Part shown: in pieces, positions 53,253 to 60,479 of the stretch
Numbering within the stretch: position 1 is the stretch's first letter
How the letters are laid out: the number at the start of each line of letters is the position of its first letter
Assembly (NCBI RefSeq): GCF_050176255.1
Contig: NZ_JBFXIE010000008.1
Length of the DNA stretch: 64,000 nucleotides
Source of the DNA: JBFXIE01 sp050176255
GTDB taxonomy: Bacteria > Pseudomonadota > Gammaproteobacteria > Burkholderiales > Burkholderiaceae_C
Direction: 5' to 3' (one strand)
Notes under the pieces: model-generated
The model's input: only the letters and a program-made list of their open reading frames with translations
What the model was told of the DNA's origin: nothing
Database searches by the model: none
Program-made: the position numbers and the translations under genes

Positions 53253-53566
53253 GGCTCCTTGCGTTTGATCTTCAGCACCTGGCCGTTGACCGCGTCCACT
53301 ATCAGTTTGGCCACGCGGCCGTCGCTTTGCAGCAGGCGGATCTCGTAGAGATAGCGGCCGTCATCATGCTCGAACTCCACCTTCAGCACCTGGCCCTGGT
53401 GGTCGCGCTCGACCTTGTCGATCACCGTGCGCAGCGGCAGCACCTGGCCCTGCTGCAGCGCCTTGCGGGCCAGCTCATGGTCACGCTCATCGGCATGCAA
53501 CGCGCCGCCTGTGGCGCCGGCGCCCACAAGCAGCAGCATGGCAAAGAGGCGGCGCAAGGTGTTCAT
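53249..53566 (-). CDS. Secreted PepSY-domain protein in the sensor operon
   Basis: 105 residues. Signal peptide ends near GGALHA (about residue 25). A single PepSY domain follows (VLPLRTVIDKVERDHQGQVL, YEIRLLQSDGRVAKLIVDA, NGQVLKIKRKEP). First gene of the PepSY-RR-HK operon; periplasmic PepSY proteins may modulate the sensor. Divergent from a second PepSY gene across a 114-bp region with the proposed operator. Confidence 0.85.
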   Translation of the reverse strand: MNTLRRLFAMLLLVGAGATGGALHADERDHELARKALQQGQVLPLRTVIDKVERDHQGQVLKVEFEHDDGRYLYEIRLLQSDGRVAKLIVDAVNGQVLKIKRKEP

Positions 53567-53592
53567 GGGCTGTGGTTATACGGGCGCGGCGA

Positions 53593-53629
53593 TGAACGAC
53601 GGATGAACGTGGCCTTCAGCACCGGTTCA
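53593..53629. promoter_or_regulatory. Four-part 11-bp-period operator, divergent PepSY promoters
   Basis: TGAA begins at 53593 and 53604, TTCA at 53615 and 53626, so two direct repeats face two inverted ones, all one helical turn apart. The first pair is the exact 8-mer GATGAACG twice. OmpR-family regulators bind 11-bp direct repeats. The same arrangement recurs at 57711-57747. Confidence 0.6.
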
Positions 53630-53680
53630 GACTGGTTTTTCAACAATCACGGCAAGCCTTGACGAACCAAAGGAGCCCCC

Positions 53681-54055
53681 ATGAAACACCCCGCCCCCAT
53701 GCTGGCCCTGTGCCTTGCCCTCGGCGCCGCCCCGGCGCTGGCGGACGACGACTGCGACGCCCCCGCGCAGAACTGGCAATCGCGTGACGCGGTACTGCGC
53801 CACGCCACTGCCCAGGGCTGGCAGGTGCAGCGCATCAAGATCGACGACGGTTGCTACGAGGTGCGCGGCCGCGACGCCCAGGGCCGCAGCTTCAAGGCCA
53901 AGCTGGACCCCCAGACGCTGCGCGTGTTGAAGATGAAGCTGCGTGGCGGCGATGACGACGGGCACGACCGCGACCGCTACCGCGGCGCCGCACCGGCCCC
54001 GGCCCACAGCCCCGTGCTGACCCCCGGCACCACGCCGCGCGGCCAGATCGAATAA
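53681..54055 (+). CDS. Secreted PepSY-like protein
   Basis: 124 residues. Signal peptide ends at PALADDD (about residue 22). A PepSY_2-like domain follows (WQSRDAVLRHATAQGWQVQR, YEVRGRDAQGRSFKAKLDPQ), then an Asp/Arg/Pro-rich tail. Two Cys (DDDCDAP and DDGCYEV) may bond in the periplasm. GGAG precedes the ATG. First gene of the flavin electron-transfer operon, just downstream of the proposed operator. Confidence 0.8.
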   Translation: MKHPAPMLALCLALGAAPALADDDCDAPAQNWQSRDAVLRHATAQGWQVQRIKIDDGCYEVRGRDAQGRSFKAKLDPQTLRVLKMKLRGGDDDGHDRDRYRGAAPAPAHSPVLTPGTTPRGQIE

Positions 54056-54082
54056 CCCCCCCCTTTTTTCTGGAGACTTTCC

Positions 54083-54565
54083 ATGTCCCACACCAAACCC
54101 CTGCTGACCACCCTGGCTGCCGCCTGTGCGCTGGCCGTGCCTGCCCTGGCGCAAGCCCGGCAGGTCACGCTGACCACCCAGCTCAAGAACTATGGCGGTG
54201 ACGGCGCCTACCTGGCCGTGTACCTCACCGACCCCAAGGGCGCCTACGCCGGCACGCTGTGGGTGGCGGGCGGTAAGGCCAAGTACTACAAGCACCTGGC
54301 GGACTGGAACCGCCTGTCCGCCAGCGACAGCCGGCGCCTGCAGGGCGTGACCGGCGCCAGCGTGGGCGCGGGCCGCACGCTGAAGGTGACGGCCGACCTG
54401 GCCGATGCGCTGCTGGATGCGGGCTACGAGATCCGCATCGACGCCGCCGCCGAGGACATGCGCGACAGCCCCTCGGAAATCCGCGTGCCGCTGTCCAACG
54501 CCCAGGCCGGCAAGCCGCAGGCGGGCAAGCAGTACATCCAGTCGTTCAGCTACCAACTCAAGTAA
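54083..54565 (+). CDS. DUF2271 protein with candidate FMN attachment motif
   Basis: 160 residues. Signal peptide ends near LAQA (about 25). DUF2271 body (VTLTTQLKNYGGDGAYLAVY, LWVAGGKAKYYKHLADWNRL, YEIRIDAAAEDMRDSPSEIR). The motif QGVTGAS at residues 87-93 matches the (S/T)GA(T/S) sequence to which ApbE links FMN, with Ser93 as the probable acceptor. Families like this serve as periplasmic flavin carriers next to PepSY flavoproteins. apbE lies two genes downstream. Confidence 0.82.
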   Translation: MSHTKPLLTTLAAACALAVPALAQARQVTLTTQLKNYGGDGAYLAVYLTDPKGAYAGTLWVAGGKAKYYKHLADWNRLSASDSRRLQGVTGASVGAGRTLKVTADLADALLDAGYEIRIDAAAEDMRDSPSEIRVPLSNAQAGKPQAGKQYIQSFSYQLK

Positions 54566-54580
54566 GCAAAGGGGGCAACC

Positions 54581-56755
54581 ATGGTTTGGCGGCAACTCCA
54601 CCGCTGGCTGGGTTTGGTGGCGGGCACGATCGCGCTGGTGCTGGGCATCACTGGCACGCTGCTGGCGCTCGACCCGCTGCGCAACGCCTGGCAGGCGGCA
54701 CCCGCGGCGCAGGATGTGCCGGTGGCCACGCTGGTGCAGCGCGTGCAGGCCAGCGTGCCGGGCGCGGAGGAAATCCGCCGCCTGCCCTCGGGCGGCATCG
54801 TGGTCCATGCGTTCGACAACGGCCAGGCCCAGGCCCTGCGCGTGGACCCGGCAGACGGGCGCGTGCTGGGCGGCTACCAGCCCTCGCTGCTGCCGCGCTG
54901 GGTCAAGAACCTGCACCGCGCATTGTTGATGGGCGATGGCGGGCGCATGGCCGCCGCCGTGGTGGCGCTGGCCATGCTGGGGCTGTCGGTCACCGGCCTG
55001 GTGCTGCTGCAGCGCCGCATGGGCGGCTGGCGCCACTTGGCCGGGCCGGTGCGCGGCACGCTGGCGCAGCGCCTGCACGTGCTGGCTGGGCGGGTGGCGC
55101 TGCCGGTGCTGGCAGTGTCGGCCGCTGCGGCGCTGGTGATGAGCGCGGCTACCTTTGGTTTGATGCCGCTGGACGCCGGGGCAGAGCCCGACGTGGCGTC
55201 CGTGCAAGGCAGCCAGCTCGCCCTGCCGGCCGGGCAGCTGCCTCTGCTGCAGAGCCTGCGCGTGCAAGACCTGCGCAAGCTCAACCTGCCCGCCGCCGAC
55301 GACCCGCAGGACATCTGGCGCGTGACCACCGCCCAGGGCCAGGGCTGGGTGGACCGCTACAGCGGCCAGACGCTGGCCTGGCAGGACGCCACGGCCGCGC
55401 AGCGCGTGCACGACTGGGCGCTGCTGCTGCACACCGGCGAGGGCGCCTGGGTCTGGGCGTTGCTGTTGGGCGCCATGGGGGCCAGCATCCCGCTGTTCTG
55501 GACCACGGGCGCGCTGCTGTGGTGGCAGGCGCGCCGCAGCCGCCCGCGCATTGCCGACAACAGTCCGCTGGCGCAGGCCGACAGCCTGATCTTTGTGGCC
55601 AGCGAAGGCGGCAGCACCTGGGGCTTTGCCCAGGCCCTGCATGCCGCGCTGGTGGCCGCGGGCCAGCGCGTGCACACCGCGGCGCTGGAGCACTGGCGCG
55701 TGCCGCCCGCCGCGCGCTACGTCTATGTGCTGGCCGCTACCTATGGCGACGGCCAGGCGCCCGCCCATGCGGCGCGCGCACTGGACGCCATCGCGCGCCA
55801 ACCCGCAACCACCGCGCAGGTCGCGGTGCTGGGTTTTGGCGACCGGCAGTTCCCTGCCTTCTGCGCCTTTGCCGAGGCGCTGGAGCAGGCGCTGCGCCGC
55901 CAGGGCTGGCCCGCGCTGCTGCCGCTGGAGCGCATCCACCAGCAATCTGCCCAGGAGTTTGCGCGCTGGGGCCAGGCCCTGGCGCAGGCCCTGGGCCAGC
56001 CCTTGCCCATCGACTACCGGCCGCGCCTGCCGCGCACCGTGGCGCTCACGCTCATGTCGCGGCAGGACTTTGCGGGCGGGGCGGGCCAGCCCGCGGCCAT
56101 CCTGCGCTTTGCCCTGCCCGGTCGGGGGCTGCCCCGCTTTGCCGCGGGCGACCTGATCGGCATCGTGCCGCCCGGCCAGGCCGTGCCGCGCTACTACTCG
56201 CTGGCCTCGGGCAGCGGTGATGGTTTTGTTGAAATCTGCGTGCGCCGCATGCCCGGCGGTGTGTGCTCGGGCCACCTGCATGCCCTGCAACCGGGCGACA
56301 GCGTGCAGGCCTTCATCCGCCCCAACCCTGGCTTCGCGCTGCCCGCCGGCCGCGCGCCCGTGCTGCTGATTGGCGCGGGCACCGGCGTGGCGCCGCTGGC
56401 GGGCTTCATCCGCGGCAACACGCGCCACCGGCCCATGCACCTGTACTACGGCGCACGCGGCCCGGCGCGGGACTTTTACTTCGGCACCGAACTGCAGGAC
56501 TGGCAGGCCGACGGCCGACTGGCGGGGCTGCACACCACGTTCTCGCGCCTGCCGGACGGCGGCGGCTACGTGCAGCAGGCCCTGCAGCGTGATGCCGCGC
56601 AGCTGCGCGACCTGCTGGCGCAGGGCGCCCTGGTGCGCGTGTGCGGCAGCCGCCCCATGGCACAGGGCGTGGCGCAGGTGCTGCAATCGCTGCTGAGCCC
56701 GCCGGGACTGGCACAACTGAAGGCACAAGGACGCTATGCCGAAGACCTTTTTTAA
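54581..56755 (+). CDS. PepSY-flavodoxin-reductase fusion, membrane flavoprotein
   Basis: 724 residues. The N-terminal PepSY-associated membrane region has four helices (about 6-27, 125-147, 168-192, 292-316) with PepSY segments between. A flavodoxin-like domain (about 330-470: LIFVASEGGSTWGFAQAL, YVLAATYGDGQAP) and a ferredoxin-NADP reductase-like domain follow (about 490-724: RYYSLASGSGDGFVEICV, VLLIGAGTGVAPLAGF). It probably moves electrons from cytoplasmic NAD(P)H across the inner membrane to a periplasmic flavoprotein such as the DUF2271 neighbour. The last 20 bp overlap apbE. Confidence 0.88.
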   Translation: MVWRQLHRWLGLVAGTIALVLGITGTLLALDPLRNAWQAAPAAQDVPVATLVQRVQASVPGAEEIRRLPSGGIVVHAFDNGQAQALRVDPADGRVLGGYQPSLLPRWVKNLHRALLMGDGGRMAAAVVALAMLGLSVTGLVLLQRRMGGWRHLAGPVRGTLAQRLHVLAGRVALPVLAVSAAAALVMSAATFGLMPLDAGAEPDVASVQGSQLALPAGQLPLLQSLRVQDLRKLNLPAADDPQDIWRVTTAQGQGWVDRYSGQTLAWQDATAAQRVHDWALLLHTGEGAWVWALLLGAMGASIPLFWTTGALLWWQARRSRPRIADNSPLAQADSLIFVASEGGSTWGFAQALHAALVAAGQRVHTAALEHWRVPPAARYVYVLAATYGDGQAPAHAARALDAIARQPATTAQVAVLGFGDRQFPAFCAFAEALEQALRRQGWPALLPLERIHQQSAQEFARWGQALAQALGQPLPIDYRPRLPRTVALTLMSRQDFAGGAGQPAAILRFALPGRGLPRFAAGDLIGIVPPGQAVPRYYSLASGSGDGFVEICVRRMPGGVCSGHLHALQPGDSVQAFIRPNPGFALPAGRAPVLLIGAGTGVAPLAGFIRGNTRHRPMHLYYGARGPARDFYFGTELQDWQADGRLAGLHTTFSRLPDGGGYVQQALQRDAAQLRDLLAQGALVRVCGSRPMAQGVAQVLQSLLSPPGLAQLKAQGRYAEDLF

Positions 56756-57713
56756 GCCGCAACGGCTGACCCTGCACGGCCCCACCATGGGCACGCGCTG
56801 GTCCGTCACCTGCGATGTGCCGCCCGGCACCGATGCGCACGCGCTGGAGCAGGCCCTGGCCGCGGCCGTGCAGCAGGTGGACGCGCAAATGTCGCCCTGG
56901 CTGGCGGGTAGCGACCTCAACCGCCTGAACCACGCGGCGCCGGGCGCCTGGGTGACCCTGCCGCCCGAAATTCTGGAGGTACTGGCCTGCGCGCTGGACA
57001 TTTGCCGCCTGAGCGGCGGCGCTTTCGACCCCGCCGTGGGCGCGCTGGTTGACGCCTGGGGCTTTGGCGCCGCGCGCGACGCGCCCGACGCCGCGGCCAT
57101 CCGCGCCGCTGCCGCAGTTGCAGGCGCGCCCCGCCCGCCCACCCATCAGGCGCTGGAAATCGACCGCGCCGCAGGCCGTGCCCGCAAGCACGCGCCGCTG
57201 CAGCTGGATCTGTGCGGCATTGCCAAGGGCTACGGGGTAGATCGCATGGCCGACGTGCTGCGCCAGCACGCCGTAGAACATGCGCTGGTGGCGCTGGACG
57301 GCGAGCTGCGTGCCGTGGGCGCCCAGGCCAGCGGACAGCCCTGGGCGGTGGCCGTGGAAAGCCCCCAGGCCGGGCGCCGCGCGGTGCATGGCGTGGTCGA
57401 TCTGCAAGACCTGGCCGTCGCCACATCGGGCGACTACCGGCGCTACCTGCAGGTGGGCAGCGAGCGCCTGGCGCACACCATGGACGCGCGCCGCACCGCG
57501 CCCGTGCGCAACGAGGTGGCCAGCGTCACGGTGCTGGCGCGTCAGTGCATGCATGCCGACGCCTGGGCCACGGCCCTGCTGGTTGCAGGCCCCGGCGAGG
57601 GGCTGGCCCTGGCCCAGCGCATGGGGCTGGAGGCGCTGTGGCTGCTGCGCCGTGGCGGCGGGCTGGTCACGCTGGGGCTGGGGCGGTTTGGCGCGGGCGG
57701 GGCTACCCCATGA
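56736..57713 (+). CDS. apbE: FAD:protein FMN transferase
   Basis: 325 residues. Family motifs MGTRWSVTCDVPPG (about 18), GGAFDPAVGALVDAWGF (about 92), LDLCGIAKGYGVDRMAD (about 156) and VATSGDYRRYL (about 228). It transfers FMN from FAD to Thr/Ser of target proteins, most likely the TGAS motif in the DUF2271 protein. No signal peptide or lipobox is visible in the first 20 residues, although the presumed target is exported; export may use another route, or modification may occur in the cytoplasm. Confidence 0.93.
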   Translation: MPKTFFKPQRLTLHGPTMGTRWSVTCDVPPGTDAHALEQALAAAVQQVDAQMSPWLAGSDLNRLNHAAPGAWVTLPPEILEVLACALDICRLSGGAFDPAVGALVDAWGFGAARDAPDAAAIRAAAAVAGAPRPPTHQALEIDRAAGRARKHAPLQLDLCGIAKGYGVDRMADVLRQHAVEHALVALDGELRAVGAQASGQPWAVAVESPQAGRRAVHGVVDLQDLAVATSGDYRRYLQVGSERLAHTMDARRTAPVRNEVASVTVLARQCMHADAWATALLVAGPGEGLALAQRMGLEALWLLRRGGGLVTLGLGRFGAGGATP

Positions 57714-57747
57714 ACCGCGGGTGAATCCCGCATTCAGCAATGATTCA
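57711..57747. promoter_or_regulatory. Second four-part 11-bp-period operator
   Basis: TGAA begins at 57711 and 57722, TTCA at 57733 and 57744: the same spacing and orientation as at 53593-53629. The first TGA is the apbE stop codon. It lies 76 bp upstream of the 57823 gene, which is therefore a likely member of the same regulon. Confidence 0.6.
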
Positions 57748-57822
57748 CCGTGCCCCGTGCACACTGTCGGCTCAGCCTCTCGGCCAATGCTGGCTGCACC
57801 CCCCTGGCACAAGGAGTTCATC

Positions 57823-58137
57823 ATGCGCACCCACATCACTCTTACCGCGATCGCAATGCTGGTAGCCGCCTTGGGCGCCCCGGCTCTCGCAGGCGACCGT
57901 GATCATCGACAGGAACGCAACCACGCGCGCGAGCGCGCCATGCGCTGCGCGGACAACGCCGGTCAGGGCATGCAGGTCGTTCCCAACGATGCGGGCGCCC
58001 AGGAGCGCGCCCATGGGTGGCAATACTTCTCGGACCCCGCAGCCTGCCGCGCCGTCGTCATCAGCCCGCAGGGGGACTATTACTTCAGCCAGGGCCGGGG
58101 CTTGCGCTGGGTGGCTGCCGCCCAGCCCGACGCCTGA
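57823..58137 (+). CDS. Small secreted protein of unknown function
   Basis: 104 residues from the ATG at 57823, which has AAGGAG 6 nt upstream. Signal peptide ends at PALAGDRD (about 23). The mature part is rich in Arg/His/Glu at first (HRQERNHARERAM), then has two Cys and an aromatic C-terminus (WQYFSDPAACRAVVISPQGD, YYFSQGRGLRWV). I do not recognise the family. Its promoter carries the same operator as the PepSY genes, so it probably works with the flavin electron-transfer system. Confidence 0.75.
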   Translation: MRTHITLTAIAMLVAALGAPALAGDRDHRQERNHARERAMRCADNAGQGMQVVPNDAGAQERAHGWQYFSDPAACRAVVISPQGDYYFSQGRGLRWVAAAQPDA

Positions 58138-58183
58138 GAGCGTGTTTACGATCTGACGGGTGGACGGCGCGGCACGCGCGCCG

Positions 58184-58660
58184 TCAGCGTGCCGCGCCGC
58201 CCGGCTCCGTGCCCGCCCACGCCGCGGCCTGCAATGCCGCCGGCAGTTCATGGGCCAGCGCCTGTTCCTCGCGCGCGTGGTGGTGCTCCAGCACATGGCG
58301 CAGCGCATGTGCCGCATCCAGCAGCATCAGCACCGCGGCGCGGCGGTCCTGCTCGTCCTGCGGCGGCTGATCGGCCACGGCTTGCACCTTCAGCGCATAT
58401 TCATCGGCCAGCAGCGCGATGCGGTCATGTTCCAGCCGGTACACCCGCGCCGCCCAGCGGGCGCCTGCGGGCACGTGGGGCAGCAGGCGGGTGTTTTCGA
58501 CCTCGATGTGTTGCGCCAGGTTGGCGCGCCAGCGCTGCAGGTGCTGCAACGCGCTGGCAAAGTCGGCGCCCGCCACGTCCAGCAGATGGGCGTGCAACTG
58601 CGCGTCCAGCAGTGTGTGCTGGTGCCCAAAAAAAGCGGCGGGTGCGCTCATGGTCTGCAA
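58184..58660 (-). CDS. Hemerythrin-like HHE domain protein
   Basis: 158 residues (or 155 from the ATG at 58651). Four-helix bundle with His/Glu ligands typical of hemerythrin-like proteins: DAQLHAHLLD, QHIEVENTRLLPHV, RLEHDRIALL and VLEHHHAREEQAL. Such proteins bind a di-iron centre and respond to oxygen, NO or iron. Starts 6 bp after the FAD oxidoreductase stop, so the two genes form an operon. Confidence 0.78.
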   Translation of the reverse strand: MQTMSAPAAFFGHQHTLLDAQLHAHLLDVAGADFASALQHLQRWRANLAQHIEVENTRLLPHVPAGARWAARVYRLEHDRIALLADEYALKVQAVADQPPQDEQDRRAAVLMLLDAAHALRHVLEHHHAREEQALAHELPAALQAAAWAGTEPGGAAR

Positions 58661-58666
58661 CCTGCC

Positions 58667-60406
58667 TTACCAGCGCGTCGCCAGCCCGGCCGCGTGCCCG
58701 CGGGTGAAGGCTTCTTCAAACACCGAGTAGCCCGACCAGTCCGCATGCGCAAACAGCAGGCGCTGCGTGCCGGGCGTGGGCGGCACGGGCACGCGCTCTC
58801 CATTTGATAGCTGATAGCGCTTGCCAGACAAGCGCGACAGGCCAATTTGACTCAAAAAAGCCTGCGTGCCCGGCACCGGGATGGACATGGCGTGGCCGTA
58901 GCGTGTGATTTCCATGCGCGTGGCGCGCCCGGGCAGGTCGGGGTGGGGCACGGCCAGCGCCGCCACGATGGCGCTGCGCCAGTGCGTCCAGGGTTGCCCG
59001 GCCAGTTGCTGGCGCGCGCCCTCCACGTCGCCCAGCGCCTGGTAGTAGGTGATGACCGTGGGGCTGGCGGCGGCGCTGCGCGCGTCCAGGCGCTGATGGC
59101 CGGCATGCACATAGCCCAGGCCGCCGGGCACGGGGTCGGCATACAGCACGTTGTCCCACGCCGGGGCGGCGCCCTCGCGGTCGGCCAGCGGGGCGCTCAG
59201 GTGGATGTTGGCCACCAGCCAGGGCGCCCACTGCAGGCGGCGCGCAGCCTGCGCCAGAAAGTCGGGCGCGGGCTGCACCACGCGCGCGGCCACGTACACC
59301 GGCAGCGCCACGATGCAGCGGCGCGCCTGCCAGCGCTCGATGCTGTCGCTGGCGTGCAGGTACACGTCCACTTCCACGCCGCGGCGCGTCTCGGCAATGC
59401 GCAGCACGCTGGCGCCGGTGCGCAGCTGGCCGCCTTGCACCAGGGGCTCGGCCAGGCGCCGGGTCAGCCAGCCGTTGCCCTCGGGCCAGGTGAGCACGCC
59501 CTCGCGCTCATCGCCAGCGTCGGCCTCCAGGCCCGGCGCATGGAAGCCGTGGCGGCTGGCAAAGTAGTGGATGCCCGCCCAGGCCGACACGCGCGCCGTG
59601 CCCGCGCCATAGTCGTCGCGGCAGCAGTAGTCCAGGTACCAGCGCAGGTGGGCGTCGTCCAGGCCTTGCTGCGCCAGCCATGCGTCAAAAGTGATAGCGT
59701 CCAGCGCTTGTTGCGCGGGCGCCAAAGGCCTGCCGGGCGTCCAGCTTTTGACTACCGGCATGGTAAAGCGCGCCGCGCGCGACAGCGCGGCCACCTGCTC
59801 GGCAAAGCGCCGGTACTGCGCCAGCGTGGATGCATCCACGCCCGCCACGGGCAGCAGGCCGTCTTGCCACTGGCCCTGCCAGAACAGGCGCTCTTGCGGG
59901 CTGTGGGCCAGGTGGCGCCCGCCGTCGCCGCCGTAGCGCCAGCGCCCGGCCTCGCGCTGGCGCAGGCCCAGCTCTTCGAGCAGGTCCTGCACCTCGCGCG
60001 CGTGCTCGCCGGGCACGGGCAGGTAGTGCGCGCCCAGCGGGCAGGCCAGGCCGTTCACGCTGCCCGCGCGGCTGTTGCCGCCGGGCTGGTCTTCCATCTC
60101 CAGGCACTGAAAATCATCCACGCCCGACAGGCGCAGCGCGCGCGCGGCCGCCAGCCCCGCCACGCCGCCGCCGGCAATCACCACCTGGGTGCGGCGCACG
60201 ATGTCGGGCGTGTAGGGCGCGCCCTCGGCCAGCCGGTCGCGCAGCGCATGGCCGCGCGCCATGTCGATGCCGGTGTAGCCGCCCAGCACGTCGGCGGGCG
60301 CGGGCTTGTCGCAGCCGGGCAGGGCCACGCCCGCGGCCAGGGCGGCGCCGGCCTGCAGCATCTGGCGGCGGCGCGGAGAGGTGGGAGGGCGGATGGGCTG
60401 GAACAT
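58667..60406 (-). CDS. Tat-exported FAD-dependent oxidoreductase (amine oxidase-like)
   Basis: 579 residues from the ATG at 60406 (MFQPIRPPTSP). Twin-arginine-type leader SPRRRQMLQAGAALAAGV, with LPGC as a possible lipobox. FAD-binding VVIAGGGVAGLAAARAL (about 76) and EMEDQPGGNSRAG follow, then a flavin amine oxidase-like fold to the C-terminus (LLFAHADWSGYSVFEEAFTR). The substrate is unknown. The periplasmic location fits an oxidase working outside the inner membrane. Two copies of the dispersed repeat lie in frame (58805-58840, 59691-59725). Downstream of the spermidine synthase gene by 73 bp. Confidence 0.8.
   Translation of the reverse strand: MFQPIRPPTSPRRRQMLQAGAALAAGVALPGCDKPAPADVLGGYTGIDMARGHALRDRLAEGAPYTPDIVRRTQVVIAGGGVAGLAAARALRLSGVDDFQCLEMEDQPGGNSRAGSVNGLACPLGAHYLPVPGEHAREVQDLLEELGLRQREAGRWRYGGDGGRHLAHSPQERLFWQGQWQDGLLPVAGVDASTLAQYRRFAEQVAALSRAARFTMPVVKSWTPGRPLAPAQQALDAITFDAWLAQQGLDDAHLRWYLDYCCRDDYGAGTARVSAWAGIHYFASRHGFHAPGLEADAGDEREGVLTWPEGNGWLTRRLAEPLVQGGQLRTGASVLRIAETRRGVEVDVYLHASDSIERWQARRCIVALPVYVAARVVQPAPDFLAQAARRLQWAPWLVANIHLSAPLADREGAAPAWDNVLYADPVPGGLGYVHAGHQRLDARSAAASPTVITYYQALGDVEGARQQLAGQPWTHWRSAIVAALAVPHPDLPGRATRMEITRYGHAMSIPVPGTQAFLSQIGLSRLSGKRYQLSNGERVPVPPTPGTQRLLFAHADWSGYSVFEEAFTRGHAAGLATRW
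58805..58840 (+). repeat. Dispersed repeat, copy inside FAD oxidoreductase gene
   Basis: TTGATAGCTGATAGCGCTTG then CCAGACAAGCGCGACAGGCC. A strong left-half match to the copy after the ykgJ-like gene; antisense to its host gene and frame-preserving. Confidence 0.55.
59691..59725 (+). repeat. Dispersed repeat, second copy inside FAD oxidoreductase gene
   Basis: TGATAGCGTCCAGCGCTTG then TTGCGCGGGCGCC; left half recognisable, right half diverged. Antisense to the gene. Confidence 0.4.
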
Positions 60407-60479
60407 GGGCCACCCACTGTACGGCATCAGCCCCGGCCGGGCCGGCCAGACACCCCCTGCGGCGCGTGGGTTCAGCCGA

